This document shows positions 49,063 through 61,053 of a stretch of DNA of 64,000 bases, piece after piece. The DNA is taken from assembly GCA_020002185.1 (NCBI GenBank), contig CM034531.1, forward strand, positions 45,832,574 to 45,896,573. The letters run 5' to 3'. The stretch is from Paraescarpia echinospica (taxonomy: Eukaryota; Annelida; Polychaeta; Sabellida; Siboglinidae). Below the pieces are notes generated by a model. It saw only the letters and a program-made list of their open reading frames with translations, had not been told where the DNA came from and ran no database searches. Made by a program: the position numbers and the translations under genes. The stretch's first letter is position 1. Each line of letters begins with the position of its first letter.

Positions 49063-50138
49063 CAGGGGTGAAAAATTCGTGATTCTTCTTAAAAAATCAG
49101 ATTTTTTTATTTAAATCGGATTTTTTTATTTATACTTTAACTTGGGGCTTCTGACTTGAAAAGATGCTTCCTTTTGAAGACAAGTTTTGGAAGCTTAACT
49201 GCATTCAGAAATGGAAACAAATCATGATTTCAATACTTTTGTTGTACTAATTGGATTCGGAACGAAATCAATGTATTTACAAAGTGTGCTTCATTAAAAT
49301 AATGCACACGAACATTACATCCTTAATTTGCACAATGTCACAAACAGTGTGTCCTCATATGTTCATTTGGCTTTACACCCAGTCTTTCCTGGAACCACAG
49401 TCTTTTCAAAATAAAGCCACACACAATTTTGTTTCTTCCAGACATTGTGAATAAACACACAGAAACAAACTTGTACAATTCGGCAGTGATCAATAGACAG
49501 TATTCGTAAGTCAACAGCTAGGTCTCTAATCCTGTGTTGGCCAGCCACAGGGCCTTGAAAACCTTGAATTATACCAATCCCAATTCAATGCCTTGATATC
49601 CTTGAATTCTGACTTGCAGCCTTGATTAGGCTCTGCCTCAGGCCTTTGTTCAATGCATTCCTGCTGATCTCAGCCTGAGGCCCAGATTGCCTTATCTGCT
49701 TATTTTGCATAATCCATGGCACTGCTGTAGGCTACAATTGCCAACTGACCCTGGTAGCCTTTGTTCATCAGTACCCCTCCCCTTCCCTCTGGCTGGGGAG
49801 GTGTTTCAGCTGGGGAGCACTTCTGCTGCCCATCAACTTATTTGCTTATATTGCACAACAGTTGCCTATGGACCCCTTTTTATGATGCAAGGCTTCCTGT
49901 TAATTCAAATTGATCTTCTTTGACCAATCACTATTTTATGGGTATGGGTGTTACATACTTAGACCTATAGATGCATGAGGCAGTCAAAGCATTCCACTGA
50001 GATTCATATAAATCAGCAATTAAAACAATCAGATATTAAAAAAATCATCAATCAATTATTTTTGTGATTTTTTTGAGTGATTTAAATCACGATTTAAATC
50101 TATGATTTAAATCAAATGATAAAAATTAAACAACCCTG
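49063..50138. mobile_element. 1.08-kb hAT-type element with perfect 8-bp TSD
   Basis: The left end starts CAGGGGTGAAAAAT and the right end finishes ATTAAACAACCCTG (inverted ends CAGGGKTG, then imperfect). Subterminal ATTTAAATC repeats occur near both ends. TTTCTAAG is duplicated exactly at 49055-49062 and 50139-50146. An 8-bp TSD and CAGGG ends are standard for hAT. No transposase domain is recognisable inside, so it is non-autonomous. Confidence 0.88.
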
Positions 50139-50146
50139 TTTCTAAG

Positions 50147-50636
50147 AGTGTATCATAGGAAAACTGAAACTCCACAATTTAATTCTTGGAGAAATCTACC
50201 GAAGGTAGTCGAAACATTGAAGTAAGTTATATTTTATAAGTGTGATAGAAAAAAAATTATTTAAAATTAATGCCATTACTGTACGTTTCGAAGGCAGTTT
50301 CAGAACCATTTGCTAAATATCTATAAATTTGCGCGTGACAATGGGTGCCGTTCCTAAAAGAATCATCAGAGAGCTTGAGAATGTTGCCATGCTCTTGCAT
50401 GTTTTAATTGTCTAAGTTCCCTGTTGAATGTCAAACACAATTCACCGGTGTTCATAAAAGCGCCAATTGTCCTTAGTTTAACTCTCATGACGTGACACCG
50501 ACTTAACCCTGTCGAAAATATAGCTCCTGAAATGATCCATTGAAGCACTCGTGTCGAAGGGCAACACGGATTAATTTTACTCATACATGCGCGCGCGGGT
50601 GCATGCGAGTGTCGGTCTGTAGATATGCCTGCCTCG
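50147..50636. other. Intergenic, no recognised gene
   Basis: Nothing beyond short motif-free ORFs. Confidence 0.4.
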
Positions 50637-50944
<308 letters not shown>

Positions 50945-51739
50945 ATTCTGAGTGTGTTTGCTTGTGTGTCAACAAAATTGCATAAGTCACCGTACTAAAT
51001 TTTCGTCCACGTTGTGTAACGTGAGAATGCATATTTATTTGTCCTTGTCTCAACACATTTCTTATGCCTGATATATATCAACTGTATGAAATGTACACTT
51101 TTCCACAATGTTACAAAGATATATTAGGTATGATACTAAAAATATATTTTTAAAGGGTTTAATTACAGTTGAGTTTTTGACATTAATTTATTATTTTCTT
51201 TAAATTTAAATACAGGTACCTAGAAGTCATTACAACGTCTTGAAAAGTTGAAATATTATAAAGATGGCTATGTGTTACTGGGAATGTCAACAAAAAATCA
51301 ATGGTCACCGTACAAAATTTTGATGGGGCATAAAGTGAATCGGAGAATGACTCTCTATTTTCCTTTGTCTAGACAAATTGCTCATGCCTGGCGTGTTACA
51401 TTATACGAGTTCACACGTGAAATGACTTACACTACAATTATGTTATCATGCCTACAACAGACTGTACCACTCCGCCAGCGTTCCCGTCACCGTCCATGTA
51501 TACGAAGTTCGAAGCGATGTTGTGAAAATTGAAAAACTGCGGTCGATCCTGTCCTGCCATCTCATGTTAACACATACAAACTGCCATACGCACACAACAC
51601 AGTTCACAGTAAATTCCTTGTGAGATCACACCTCCGGGAGCCACGAGGGGGCGTTTCGTGTAATTTCTGACAAGTACTAAGAGGTCGATCTCACAATTCA
51701 AAACGATCTCACAATGCTTGAGAAACATACACGCCCACC
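50945..51739. other. Intergenic; holds the second dispersed ~100-bp repeat
   Basis: The inverted copy of 41520-41620 lies at 51545-51640. A motif-free ORF at 51248-51532 (94 codons) has no supporting evidence as a gene. Confidence 0.5.
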
Positions 51740-54700
51740 CACACACACACACTTTCTTGGAAGTTCGTCGCAAGCAACGAAGACGTAATCAACGCCGGAG
51801 GTGGGAGCGCAGCCCAAATTCGGACGCGCAGACACGGCCGCAGGCTACTGCAGAAGCAGGGTCTGGTCTTCTCTGTTTGCGGGCTTGGCGCTTCTGGTCC
51901 AGCTCCTGCAGATGCTTCTCCTCAAAGGACACGGACGTCCTTGAGCCCAGCCAGGCGCCAGGCGCCAGAATCTGCGGTATGTTGCAACTGATTCCCAGCC
52001 CAGGAGGGGGATGCCGCAGGTCGTCAGCGATGCTTTCAAACAGTCTTTCAAGTGTCTGATTGGGCCGCCCGTGTTTCTTTTGACAGATACCAGCTCGGAG
52101 AATAAAGTTATCTTTGGCAGTCGCGAGTCGTCCATTCGGACCACATGACCCATCGAAGCTGGGCCTTCATGATGAGTGCCTGGATGTCGGATGTTTTGGA
52201 ATGACTGAAACTTCAGTGTTCGATATTTAGTCTTTTTTCCAACAAATGCCCATGATCTTGCGGAGGCAGCGGAGGTGGAACTGATCAAGCACTTTCAGAT
52301 GTCTTCTGTAAAGTGTCCCTGTCTCACAGCCGTACAGCAAGGAGGTTAGGTCAACAGCCTTGTAGACTGCGAGCTTTGTATTCAACGTGATGCCGCGTCC
52401 GTTCCACACGCGCTTCCACAGTCTACCAAAGGAGGTAACAGCATTGGCGAGCCGATTAAACACCTCTCTGCCCAGGCTGCAGGTTGAAGTCAGGCAATTC
52501 CTGAGGTAAGTAAAGCTGTTGGAACTGTTCCGCTTGGTGCCCTTGATTTCAATGGATGAATCGGGGGGTCGGGTGCAGGTTGAAGCATCACTTCCGCTTT
52601 CCAGGCTGATGGTCAGGCCGAAGGGTCTTGCAGCTTCTGCGAGACAGTTGGAAAGGTCTTGCAGGTCTGGTTAGCCGAATCCAGTTAGGGCGCAGTCTTC
52701 CACAAAGAGGAAGTCCCCCACGAGTGCCTTGAGCACTTCGGTTCTGGCTTTCAGGCGCCTCAGATCAAAGAAGCGACCATCGTATCGGTAGAGGGTGGTG
52801 AGTATCGTATTGGACAGTGCAACGAACAGCATTGTAGCAAACAGTAGGATGAACAGAGTGGGTGCGAGTACGCAACCTTGTTTAACCCCATTTGAAACAG
52901 GGAAGGGGTCTGACATGCAGTCATTTTCCATCACCCGAGCCATGATGCCGTCGTGAAAGGACCTGATTATGCTCGTAATCTTTGGTGGACACCCAAGCTT
53001 GGACAGAATGGTCCACAGGCCCTCTCGGCTGACCGTGTCAAATGCCTAGGTCAGGTCCAAAAAGAGTAGGCAGCGTCTTTGGTTCTGCTCGCGACATTTC
53101 TCTTAGATCTGCTGTACAGCGAAAACAATGTCTACTTTCCCCCGGTTTATTCCGAATCCGCACTGGCTCTCCGGGACGACATCATCTAGCAAGTGGCGTC
53201 TGGTGCGGTTTAGAATGACACGGGGCATGATCTTCCCTGTTATGCTATGAAGCGGGCCATGAACTTCCCTGCTATGCTCAAGAGTGAGATACCCCTGTGG
53301 TTATCGTAGGAAGCCTTGTCGCCTTTGTTCTTGTAGAGGTGGATGATGCTGGCATCCTTGAAGTCCTGTGAAACAGAGCTTTCCTCCCAAAACAGCTGCA
53401 TCAGTTCGGTAAATGTAATGACGATGGCTTCACCTCCATCTTTGAAAACGTCAGGGGGGATTCCATCTGGACCTGGTGCGTTCCTTGGCTGTAGCTGTTT
53501 GATGGCTTTCGTTGTTTCTTTCAACGTTAAGGGGTCATCTAAATATGTAATGACTGGGACCTGGAACAGGTCCTGAATTGCCTGGTGATTAATCTGAGAA
53601 GGTCTGTTCAGCACCTGACTGAAATAATCGGTCCATCACTGCACAATGTCGCTCTTCTCAGTCAGGAGTATGCCATCGGAGGACCGAACATGTGCCATGG
53701 CGTTGGAAGAGGGGCCATTCACAGTATTCAGTCCGACAAAGAACACCTTCATGTTATGTTCGTTAGTGTATTGTTGCAGCTCTGCAGCCTTCGCTTCCCA
53801 CTATTGGTCCTTCATCCTCCGGAGCTCATTCTGGACTTTGCTACGGAGGTGCTTCAGGCGATTGTCCTTGGAGGACCACTTCTTGTCACTGAGCCAGCTT
53901 ATGAAAGCTTCCTGCTTCTGTCTGAGGATGCTGGCAATCTCAGCACTGTTCTCGACGAGCCAATCTTAGTGCTTTGTTGTGTGTCCAAGTGTGACCTTAG
54001 CTGAGTTGTAGAGAGTGTCCCGAAACCTAGCCCAAGCTTCTCTCTCCGGATCTGTCAATGCTGGCAAGTTTTCAAGCTGGTCTGCTAGTTTAGTCACGAG
54101 AACTTCCCTTGTTTTTGAGTCGGCAAGCCTTTTTACATATACTTTCCTCTTGGTGTCACACTTCTGGCGTCTGTTTCCGACTGCCACACGGAAGGAAAGC
54201 TTACTCCTCAGCAGTTGAAGGTGTATCCAACAGTCAGCTCCTCTCACCACTCTTGTGATGTGCACGTCCTGAACGTCTCGGCGCCTTGTGATCGCGTAGT
54301 CGATCAGGTGCTATTGCTTGGAGCGGGGGTGCATCCAGGTGACTGTGTGGGTCTCTGGTAGCTGGAACAGGATGGTAGTGATGGTCAGACCACGTTCGGC
54401 ACAGAATGTGAGAAGCAAATGGACGTATGAATTATCCCGTCCAAACCCATGAGGTCCGATTACTTTTGGCCAGGACTCTGAGTCATAGCCAACATGGGCA
54501 TTCAAGTCGCAGAGCAACATAAGCTTGTCATCTCATGGAACAGAGCGCACTGCATTGTGCAGGTTCTGGTATAATAGCACTTTCTGTTCCAGGGGGTAGA
54601 TCATGGTTGGAGCGTAACCGCTGATGAGTGTCAGGTGGGTCTTTCCCTGCAGTGGTAATCTCATTACCATCAGACGATCATTTATACCTCTGGGGAGGGA

Positions 54701-55490
54701 TTCCAGCTTCCTGACGAGAGTAGTGCGGATGGCAAAGCCTACTCCTGCTTCTCTAGCCTCGTCCACAACCTTCCCAGACCAGATAAACATGTAGCCTGAT
54801 CCAGCTTCTGTTATTTCCCCTGTGTCAGCCAAGCGAGTTTCGCTAAGGGCGGCACTATCACTGTTGTATCGCTGGAGCTCCTGTCCCACTAAAGCTGATG
54901 TCGTCCAGGCCTGTCACACTTCCTGTTGTCCATCAGTGTTCTGATGTTTCAAGCTCCAACACATATAGTGTCTTTCTTACGAGTGGGTCTCGTAGTTTTC
55001 ATGAATTGTTAGTTTTTACCACGATTTTAGATGTCCATTTAGCTGCGGGGTGCTGAATGATTGAATGAGGCAAGTTTTGTTTAGGTCACTTTTTCTAGAC
55101 CCTTCTCCTAGTGGGGGAGCAGTGCTATCCCTGAAGAGGGCTGCTCTGTCGCCAAGGTGGCTATCGAACACTGCCCTTGCATCGGTGATAAGAAAGCGAC
55201 CATCCTGCCTTGACATCCTGACATGACATCTTGACGTCCGTGACTAGCGGCTCCTAGCACCGTCTTATACCTGCCGCCGGCGACACTCGCCAATCGCCAC
55301 AGGACTTGGGAAAACGTAACGAGGGACGCTGGCGTCATGAATCCTGGACGAGAAGTAGGTAAGGAGACCGTGGGCTGCCCTGACGCCACGCCCCCCTCTA
55401 GGTCCAGCCGCTGAAGCTAACAGGGATGCAAAGGACGCAACCTTCCCACACACACGCACGCACGCACGGACAGACACACGCACTTGTTGC
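51740..55490 (-). mobile_element. Near full-length LINE with C-terminal zinc-finger-like motif
   Basis: On the minus strand a G/C-rich 5' region (55490-55020) precedes the endonuclease (54889-54311: 'AALSETRLAD', 'LISGYAPT', 'MLLCDLNAHVG'). Next come a linker (54265-53966), the RT approach and fingers (53614-53240: 'LQPRNAPGPDGIPPDVFK', 'IIHLYKNKGDK') and the RT core (52943-52671: 'VSNGVKQGCVLAPTLFI'), where the Asp-Asp box reads F-V-E-D. The thumb and C-terminus are at 52463-51845 ('LLYGCETGTLYRRHLK', 'MGHVVRMDDSRLPK'). The end, around 51850-51780, reads C-G-R-V-C-A-S-E-F-G-L-R-S-H-L, a C2H2-like finger. Several frameshifts and stops are present. Its G/C content is clearly above the surroundings. 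Confidence 0.88.
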
Positions 55491-55668
55491 ATCGATCCCG
55501 GACGGCCAAGTGAATATATTGATTGCCTACCACGCGGTCACATGTGCTGATTATAATTCGCACGGAAAGTTTCAAATTATAGTTTGTAAACATTGATATG
55601 ATGATATCAACATATTAGAAATGTCGGCCGATCTACTTCAATTCACACTCTATCATTTGCCTAAGCAC

Positions 55669-55917
55669 AGTGTTTGCTGATAAACGCTTACTCTTATGTA
55701 ATGTTTTACTTTACAGTTAACCTGAGAGCCAGTGTTTGCTGATAAACGCTTACTCTTATGTAATGTTTTACTTTACAGTTAACCTGAGAGCCAGTGTTTG
55801 CTGATAAACGCTTACTCTTATGTAATGTTTTACTTTACAGTTAACCTGAGAGCCAGTGTTTGCTGATAAACGCTTACTCTTATGTAATGTTTTACTTTAC
55901 AGTTAACCTAAGAGCCA
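55669..55917 (+). repeat. 62-bp tandem repeat, four copies
   Basis: Four units start at 55669, 55731, 55793 and 55855, each beginning AGTGTTTGCTGATAAACGC. I see only one or two base differences between units, in the last one, so the amplification is recent. Confidence 0.95.
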
Positions 55918-56587
55918 GTCACCATTTTTACCCAGATGATTCAGTGTAAAGCCGTCCACCGGCGAACATTTTAAAGTCATGTCATTTTCCAGGCATTTGT
56001 GAGGGGCACAAAAATGCTGCCACTTCACGGCGCCTGGGTAGTCGAGTCTAATCACATGACGGCATAAAACGAAAAACGATAGTGCGATCATTTTCTTCGT
56101 GGACAAGAGCAAAGTGAGTGGCCGCGAAAGTCCAAAGCGTAAAATATTGATGTCCAACGCGAGAAGAAACTGCCTCTAGATCCCTCTCCCCTAAGCGAAA
56201 GTAATTTTGTCTAATATCCGACACCGATGTTCTCTCTGACCCCTTATATTATTAAGGTGACAGTTGTATACTGTTATAACTGGCCGTATTATGCTGTAGA
56301 GGGTGGCCCCTTTACATAATTAGTTTAAGACTGATTTCAATGGAAATTACTACACACTGTGATATAGTGGCCGGTGCTTCCTGTTGATGCTGGTGGTGAT
56401 GGTGTTAGCGGTGGCGGCTAAATCGTCTACGTTAAGCGAATGCGCACGTTAAATAGAGCTGACCCACTTACATACTATTGGTGTTACATAATGAGTAAGT
56501 GTTGATAGGTCACATTAATACGCCAATCGCTGCGCCAGAACACCACGCATATTACTGTGCATATCTCTTCCACACATTGCTTGATGA
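55918..56587. other. Upstream region of GPCR D, no gene
   Basis: No coding motif. ATTGG (56477-56481) and CCAAT (56523-56527) are present but 46 bp apart, so the A/B/C promoter block is not conserved here. Confidence 0.45.
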
Positions 56588-57754
56588 ATGACCGCAGAAG
56601 CCGCAATGGAACGAAACACCAGTGCTCGCGACTTCGACATCGCCGGAAATATTCACAACCAAACAGACTTATTTATTATTGGGGAAAGGCTTATACCAAC
56701 CAGCATAATTGTCATCAAACTGATCATCGGACTGATGGGCGTTGTTGGAAACCTCGTCGTTATCGTTGTATTCATCAAGTACAATAAACTCTTCCAGAAC
56801 TTGCGGACAACATTCGTCGTCAACCAAAGTATTATCGACAGTGTTACTTCTGCGTTATTCATTCTGGCGACAATAACAACGAGAAATATCCGACAAGAGC
56901 AGCTCCACGAAATTTCATCTGAACGATCTTGCCAAAATTGGTTGGCTTTGATATTGTTGTGGGGATTGATGAACTCGTCAACATACAACCTGGTGGCGAT
57001 CTCCGTTGAGCGTTGGTTCTGTATTGTTCACCCGCTCAAACACTTGGTCTTCTTCACACAAACTAAAGCGAACGTGTTAGCCGTCTCCATCTGGTTGAGT
57101 GGAGTGTCATTTACAGCGTCGTGGGCAGTACCGAAAAGTGGATTAATGCAAGGTACGTGTTCTGTTCCATATGTCCAGCCTCCGGAAGGCCAAACACTGA
57201 CACTCGTAGTGATACAGATCTTCGTAAGCATAATATTGCCGCTACTCGTTCATTCCGTGTGCTACGCTCGCATATGGACAGTTCTACACAAGCGCGTTGT
57301 CAGCGTGGGAGACAGCAACGTGGGAACATCTGAAAACAGCAAAGTGCCTATGTCTCGTAGCGTAGATACTTGTGCGCCAACACACAAAGATGTCATTAAG
57401 CCGACTCCGCGAGAAAGTGGCTTCACGAGAGAAACAACAGCTGTTGTGGTGATGACGGATAGACCAACGAGAGTCCAAAATGTGAACTTGAATACACGGA
57501 AACTAAGTGCTGTTAACGAAAAAGCGAAGAGAAACGTTCTCAAAACATTTGCCATCGTCGTCATGTTTTACTTTGTCTGTTGGGTGCCAAATAAATGATA
57601 TGTAATTTTTTACTTGATGGGTACAATATCGACGTTCGACGAAATGTTCCAAGTCTCATTTGTTATGATCATGATCAACTGTGGCATCAACCCGATTATC
57701 TACATCGCCAAATACGAAGCCTTCAAGAAGGGACTGGCGATGTTGTTTAGATAA
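56588..57754 (+). pseudogene. GPCR D: class A receptor with one in-frame TGA before TM7
   Basis: The frame is open from 56588 to 57595, stops at TGA (57596-57598) and is open again to TAA at 57752-57754; the whole would be 388 codons. Features in order: N-glycosylation sites at N10 and N24; TM1 with G-N; 'VNQSIIDSV' in TM2 carrying the conserved Asp; a long, conserved TM3 'SSTYNLVAIS' stretch ending in E-R-W where A has D-R-Y; an ECL2 Cys; 'LLVHSVCYA' in TM5; a basic K-A-K-R-N-V-L-K before TM6; and CWVPNK in TM6. After the TGA the same frame continues through TM7 with an intact N-P-I-I-Y and the A-F-K-K-G-L tail. The stop replaces the Ile codon (ATT) present in A. Start could also be the second ATG (codon 7). 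The gene is single-exon and diverged from A well beyond the A/B distance. Confidence 0.85.
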
Positions 57755-58395
57755 AGCAGTGAATGCGTCGTGGTAAATTGATGGTATTGTAGTAACAATG
57801 ATAGCTTAATGAAACGTAAATTTAATTGCAATAAACAACGCGTACTGTCAAATTTTTCGAAAAATCTCAATTAGACATGTACTGTTAGTGACATGGAACT
57901 TTGTGAAATTGTTCGAGGACTCTCAACCAACCTGCCTTCACACCGGTGTTTTTGCCGTATCGTACTGGGCGGGGTAGAAACGCTTTGCTGTTCTCACACG
58001 TGCTTACTACATATGTTGTCTAATGAGACAACCGAGGCCGGTCGTTGATGTACATAACGAACACATAGAGAAATGTGGTAAACCAGTATCAAATCCGTCC
58101 ATTGACGGTTGATGGCGAATATTATTATTTTCCTATTAATTATTATTACTATTATTATTGTTATAGCTACTACTACTATAAAAGTAACTCTGAGAATGTT
58201 TAGTGTTCGTGTGTACGTAGCTTAGCACAATGTGAGTTCGTCCGGCAACGGAAACTCATTAATACTTCAATATTTATAAAATCCCGTGAGTATTATCGAA
58301 TTTATTATTGCATTAGTAATAAAAAAAATTATGATGTTGGAAATACAACTGTGTTATTTGTGTGAATCAATTTAGCTAATGGTTGAATGTGTGTG

Positions 58396-58443
<48 letters not shown>

Positions 58444-58859
58444 CACACATCTTAATTTGTTTCAACCTTCTGTATCATGATGCGACATACACGAACGGAA
58501 TTATTTAATGATATATAATACGGAAATTCCTTAATGGTTACACTACTGCGACAGACTAAGTTCCAGAAGAATTCCAGAAATCACAGTCTCAATAATGTTA
58601 CATAGCAAACCAGGACGGCCAAACAAACAACCGTAGGCTGCATCGGTAGTAGTTGCTAGTAGGGCTTTCAATTTATTATTTACTGCATCGACTACATGCA
58701 AGGGCCATCACGAAGAACGCAGAACTATTTCTAAATAGAGAAGGAGTTCACCTAATTAATATCTAGTTACGTGCACTACAGTATTGGGAAAGCAGTAAAC
58801 ATGTCTTCTCGCACTTAACGAAAATTCGGGAGAGGGAGTTTCATAGTTTCAGATGGCGA
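57755..58859. other. 3' flank of GPCR D; (TA)n hairpin, no gene
   Basis: AT-rich. AATAAA at 57829-57834 could serve polyadenylation. A (TA)n tract flanked by GTGTGTAATT and AATTACACAC (58390-58448) forms a perfect foldback. ATT/ACT triplet repeats lie near 58125-58180. Confidence 0.5.
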
Positions 58860-59215
58860 CAGTTAAACAGACTGAATAGACCATCAGCAAAGACGGGACC
58901 GAAGCACGTGCGCAATATTGATCTTACTGGCGCACAAGTACAAGCCAAATGACGATCTAATCAGAGTACTCGGCAACAAAATAAGCTACGTCTTACCACC
59001 AGACAGATTACAAATTGAAGAGTTCGTCGTAGCTATGGAGCAAGTATGTGGATCGCTGCCCATAAACAAATCAGAACAGATGAGACCGCGGGTGTGGCTG
59101 GTATTCTGAAATTGGCAAAAACTATAAAGCAACACAGCCTCTAACAAAAAGAACTCAGAAGAACGAATATTATGATTCTTCCAGCAGATCAAGACGAAGC
59201 CACATAAGTACTGGG
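58860..59215 (+). mobile_element. Penelope-like element remnant
   Basis: The plus strand includes 'LGNKISYVLPPDRLQIEEFVVAMEQ' around 58950-59040. After a frame change it reads 'VAGILKLAKTIKQHSL' and then 'ILPADQDEAT' near 59170-59195. In Penelope-like elements the RT is preceded by a segment of this type (L-F-x-P-x-P, then the I-L-P-A-D-K-G-x-A-T box); here K-G is Q-D. Stops and shifts show decay. No GIY-YIG or RT core is found. Confidence 0.6.
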
Positions 59216-59238
59216 CACAAATTAATACAAACAGAAAG

Positions 59239-59239
<1 letters not shown>

Positions 59240-59306
<67 letters not shown>

Positions 59307-59343
59307 CATATATATATGTAAATATATATGTATATATATATAT
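59240..59343. repeat. (TA)n tract, left part
   Basis: TA repeats with occasional TG or AT breaks, directly adjoining the 3' tail of the RTE-like LINE. Confidence 0.9.
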
Positions 59344-60984
59344 ATCATCATCATCATCATCATTGTGCAGCCGTAGTGTCCCGTTGTTGGACGAAGGCCT
59401 CAGCATGTTGTTTCCAAATATGCCTGTCTTGCGCTATCCTCTGCCAGATGGTGCCCTTCCAGTACTCGTCTAGTTCGTCTCTCCACCGTCTAGCTGGTCT
59501 TCCTCTAGATCGTATCCCTTCGTAAGGTCTCCAGGTTGTGTTACACGATGTCCATCGGTTATCTCGTAGTCTGCTAATGTGCCCTGCCCAGGTCCACTTC
59601 TGTCTTCTGATTTGCTCTATCACGTCTATGACTTTTGTCTTCTGTCTTACCCAGATGATTGTTTCTCTCTCCCGATATGTGATGTTTAAAATACTTCTTT
59701 CCATCTTTGTTTGTGCGGCTGCTAGCTTGTTCTTTGCCTGGATGGTGAGTGCCCATGTTTCTGCGCCGTATGTCATCGCTGGAAGTACGCATGAGTTGAA
59801 GACTTGTCTCTTCAAGCAGGTTCCAAAGTTACCTTTGAATATGTCCCGGTGTTTGGCGAAAGCTGTCCAGCCGGCGGTGATCCTTCGTTGAATCTGCTTG
59901 TCTTGGTTTTTGTCACTGATACTGTATCGCTGTCCCAAATAAACGTAGCTTTTAACATTCTCTATCTGCGTCGTGTTGATATATATTGGTGTGTCATTTC
60001 CTAGCATCATTTTTGTCTTCGAGATGTTCATCCTTAGACCTTGTTTTCAATTTTATCAGCTAGCTCCTGGAGCATGTTTTGTAGTTCTTGCGGTGTAGTA
60101 GCGCACATGACTATGTCGTCGGCGAAGCGAAGATGGCTGAGATATTCTCCGTCTATCCTCAAGCCTCTGGTTTCCCAGGTCAGTCTTCGGAATATGCTTT
60201 CGAGTGTTGCCGTGAACAGCTTAGGCGATATGGTGTCTCCCTGTCGTACTCCTCTCTTGATGTTGATCTTGTTACTCTTTTTGTGTAGGTGGACTGTCAC
60301 CGAGCTGTTAGTGTAGATGTCTTTCAGGAGATCGATGTACACATCTTCTATCCCCTGTTCTTGAAGGGAGGTCAGTATTGCTTGAGTTTGCACCGAGTCG
60401 AAAGCCTTCTCGTAGTCGACGAAAGCGATGCAGAGCGGGATATTATATTCTCGGCACTTCTCTTTCAGTTGGTTTACGACGTGTATGTGGTCTGTCGTTG
60501 AGTACCTGCTTCAGAATCCTGCTTGCTCTTGTGGTTGGTTTTCGTCGAGTGTCTTCTCTAGCCTATTCGTTAGTATATTTATGAGTAATTTGTAGATGTT
60601 TGATAACAGACATATCGGTCTGCAGTTTTTTAAGTCTTTCTTATTTCCCTTCTTGAAGGTAATCACCATATTTGCGTTCTTTCAAGCGGTGGGTATTCGT
60701 CTTTCTCACAGGCATTTAGTATACAGCTTAGCCAGTGTCTTCGAGATGCTATCATCTCCTGCTTTTAATGTTTCAATGTTTACATGGTCGTTGCCTGATG
60801 TCTTCCCATTCTTCATATCTCTTAGCGCTGCTTCCACCTCCCATGGTGTTATCTCTGGTACTTCTTTCAGGTCGGTGTGAATTATGGTACTCTGTTCACG
60901 GTCGTATAGCTCGGTATAAAATTCATATATTCGTTCCATGATCATATCTTGGTGTTGTATTTCTCTACCCTGCTTGTCTAGTAG
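59344..60984 (-). mobile_element. RTE-like LINE, 5'-truncated, inserted in a (TA)n tract
   Basis: On the minus strand, the RT approach (61059-60706, its first residues coming from the TA tract) contains 'ALRDMKNGKTSGNDHVNIE'. The RT core at 60393-60034 holds 'KRGVRQGDTISPKLFTA' and an intact F-A-D-D-I-V. The C-terminus is at 60031-59360 ('KSYVYLGQRYSI', 'LPAMTYGAETWALT', 'RDRWTSC..TWRPY' region, 'RSRGRPARRWRDELDEY'). The (ATG)n tail at 59344-59363 is characteristic of RTE elements. The core-to-C-terminus part has few lesions, so this is among the younger LINEs here; the endonuclease is missing. Confidence 0.9.
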
Positions 60985-60988
60985 TGTA

Positions 60989-61030
<42 letters not shown>

Positions 61031-61033
61031 ATG
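60985..61033. repeat. (TA)n tract, right part
   Basis: TA repeats flanking the other end of the RTE-like LINE. Together with 59240-59343 this suggests a single tract that was split by insertion. Confidence 0.85.
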
Positions 61034-61053
61034 ACATCAAGATTTAACAATAT

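Noticed and set aside
57596..57598. TGA in GPCR D as a selenocysteine codon
   Set aside because: The position is Ile in the intact paralogue, GPCRs do not use selenocysteine here, and I see no obvious SECIS-like element downstream.
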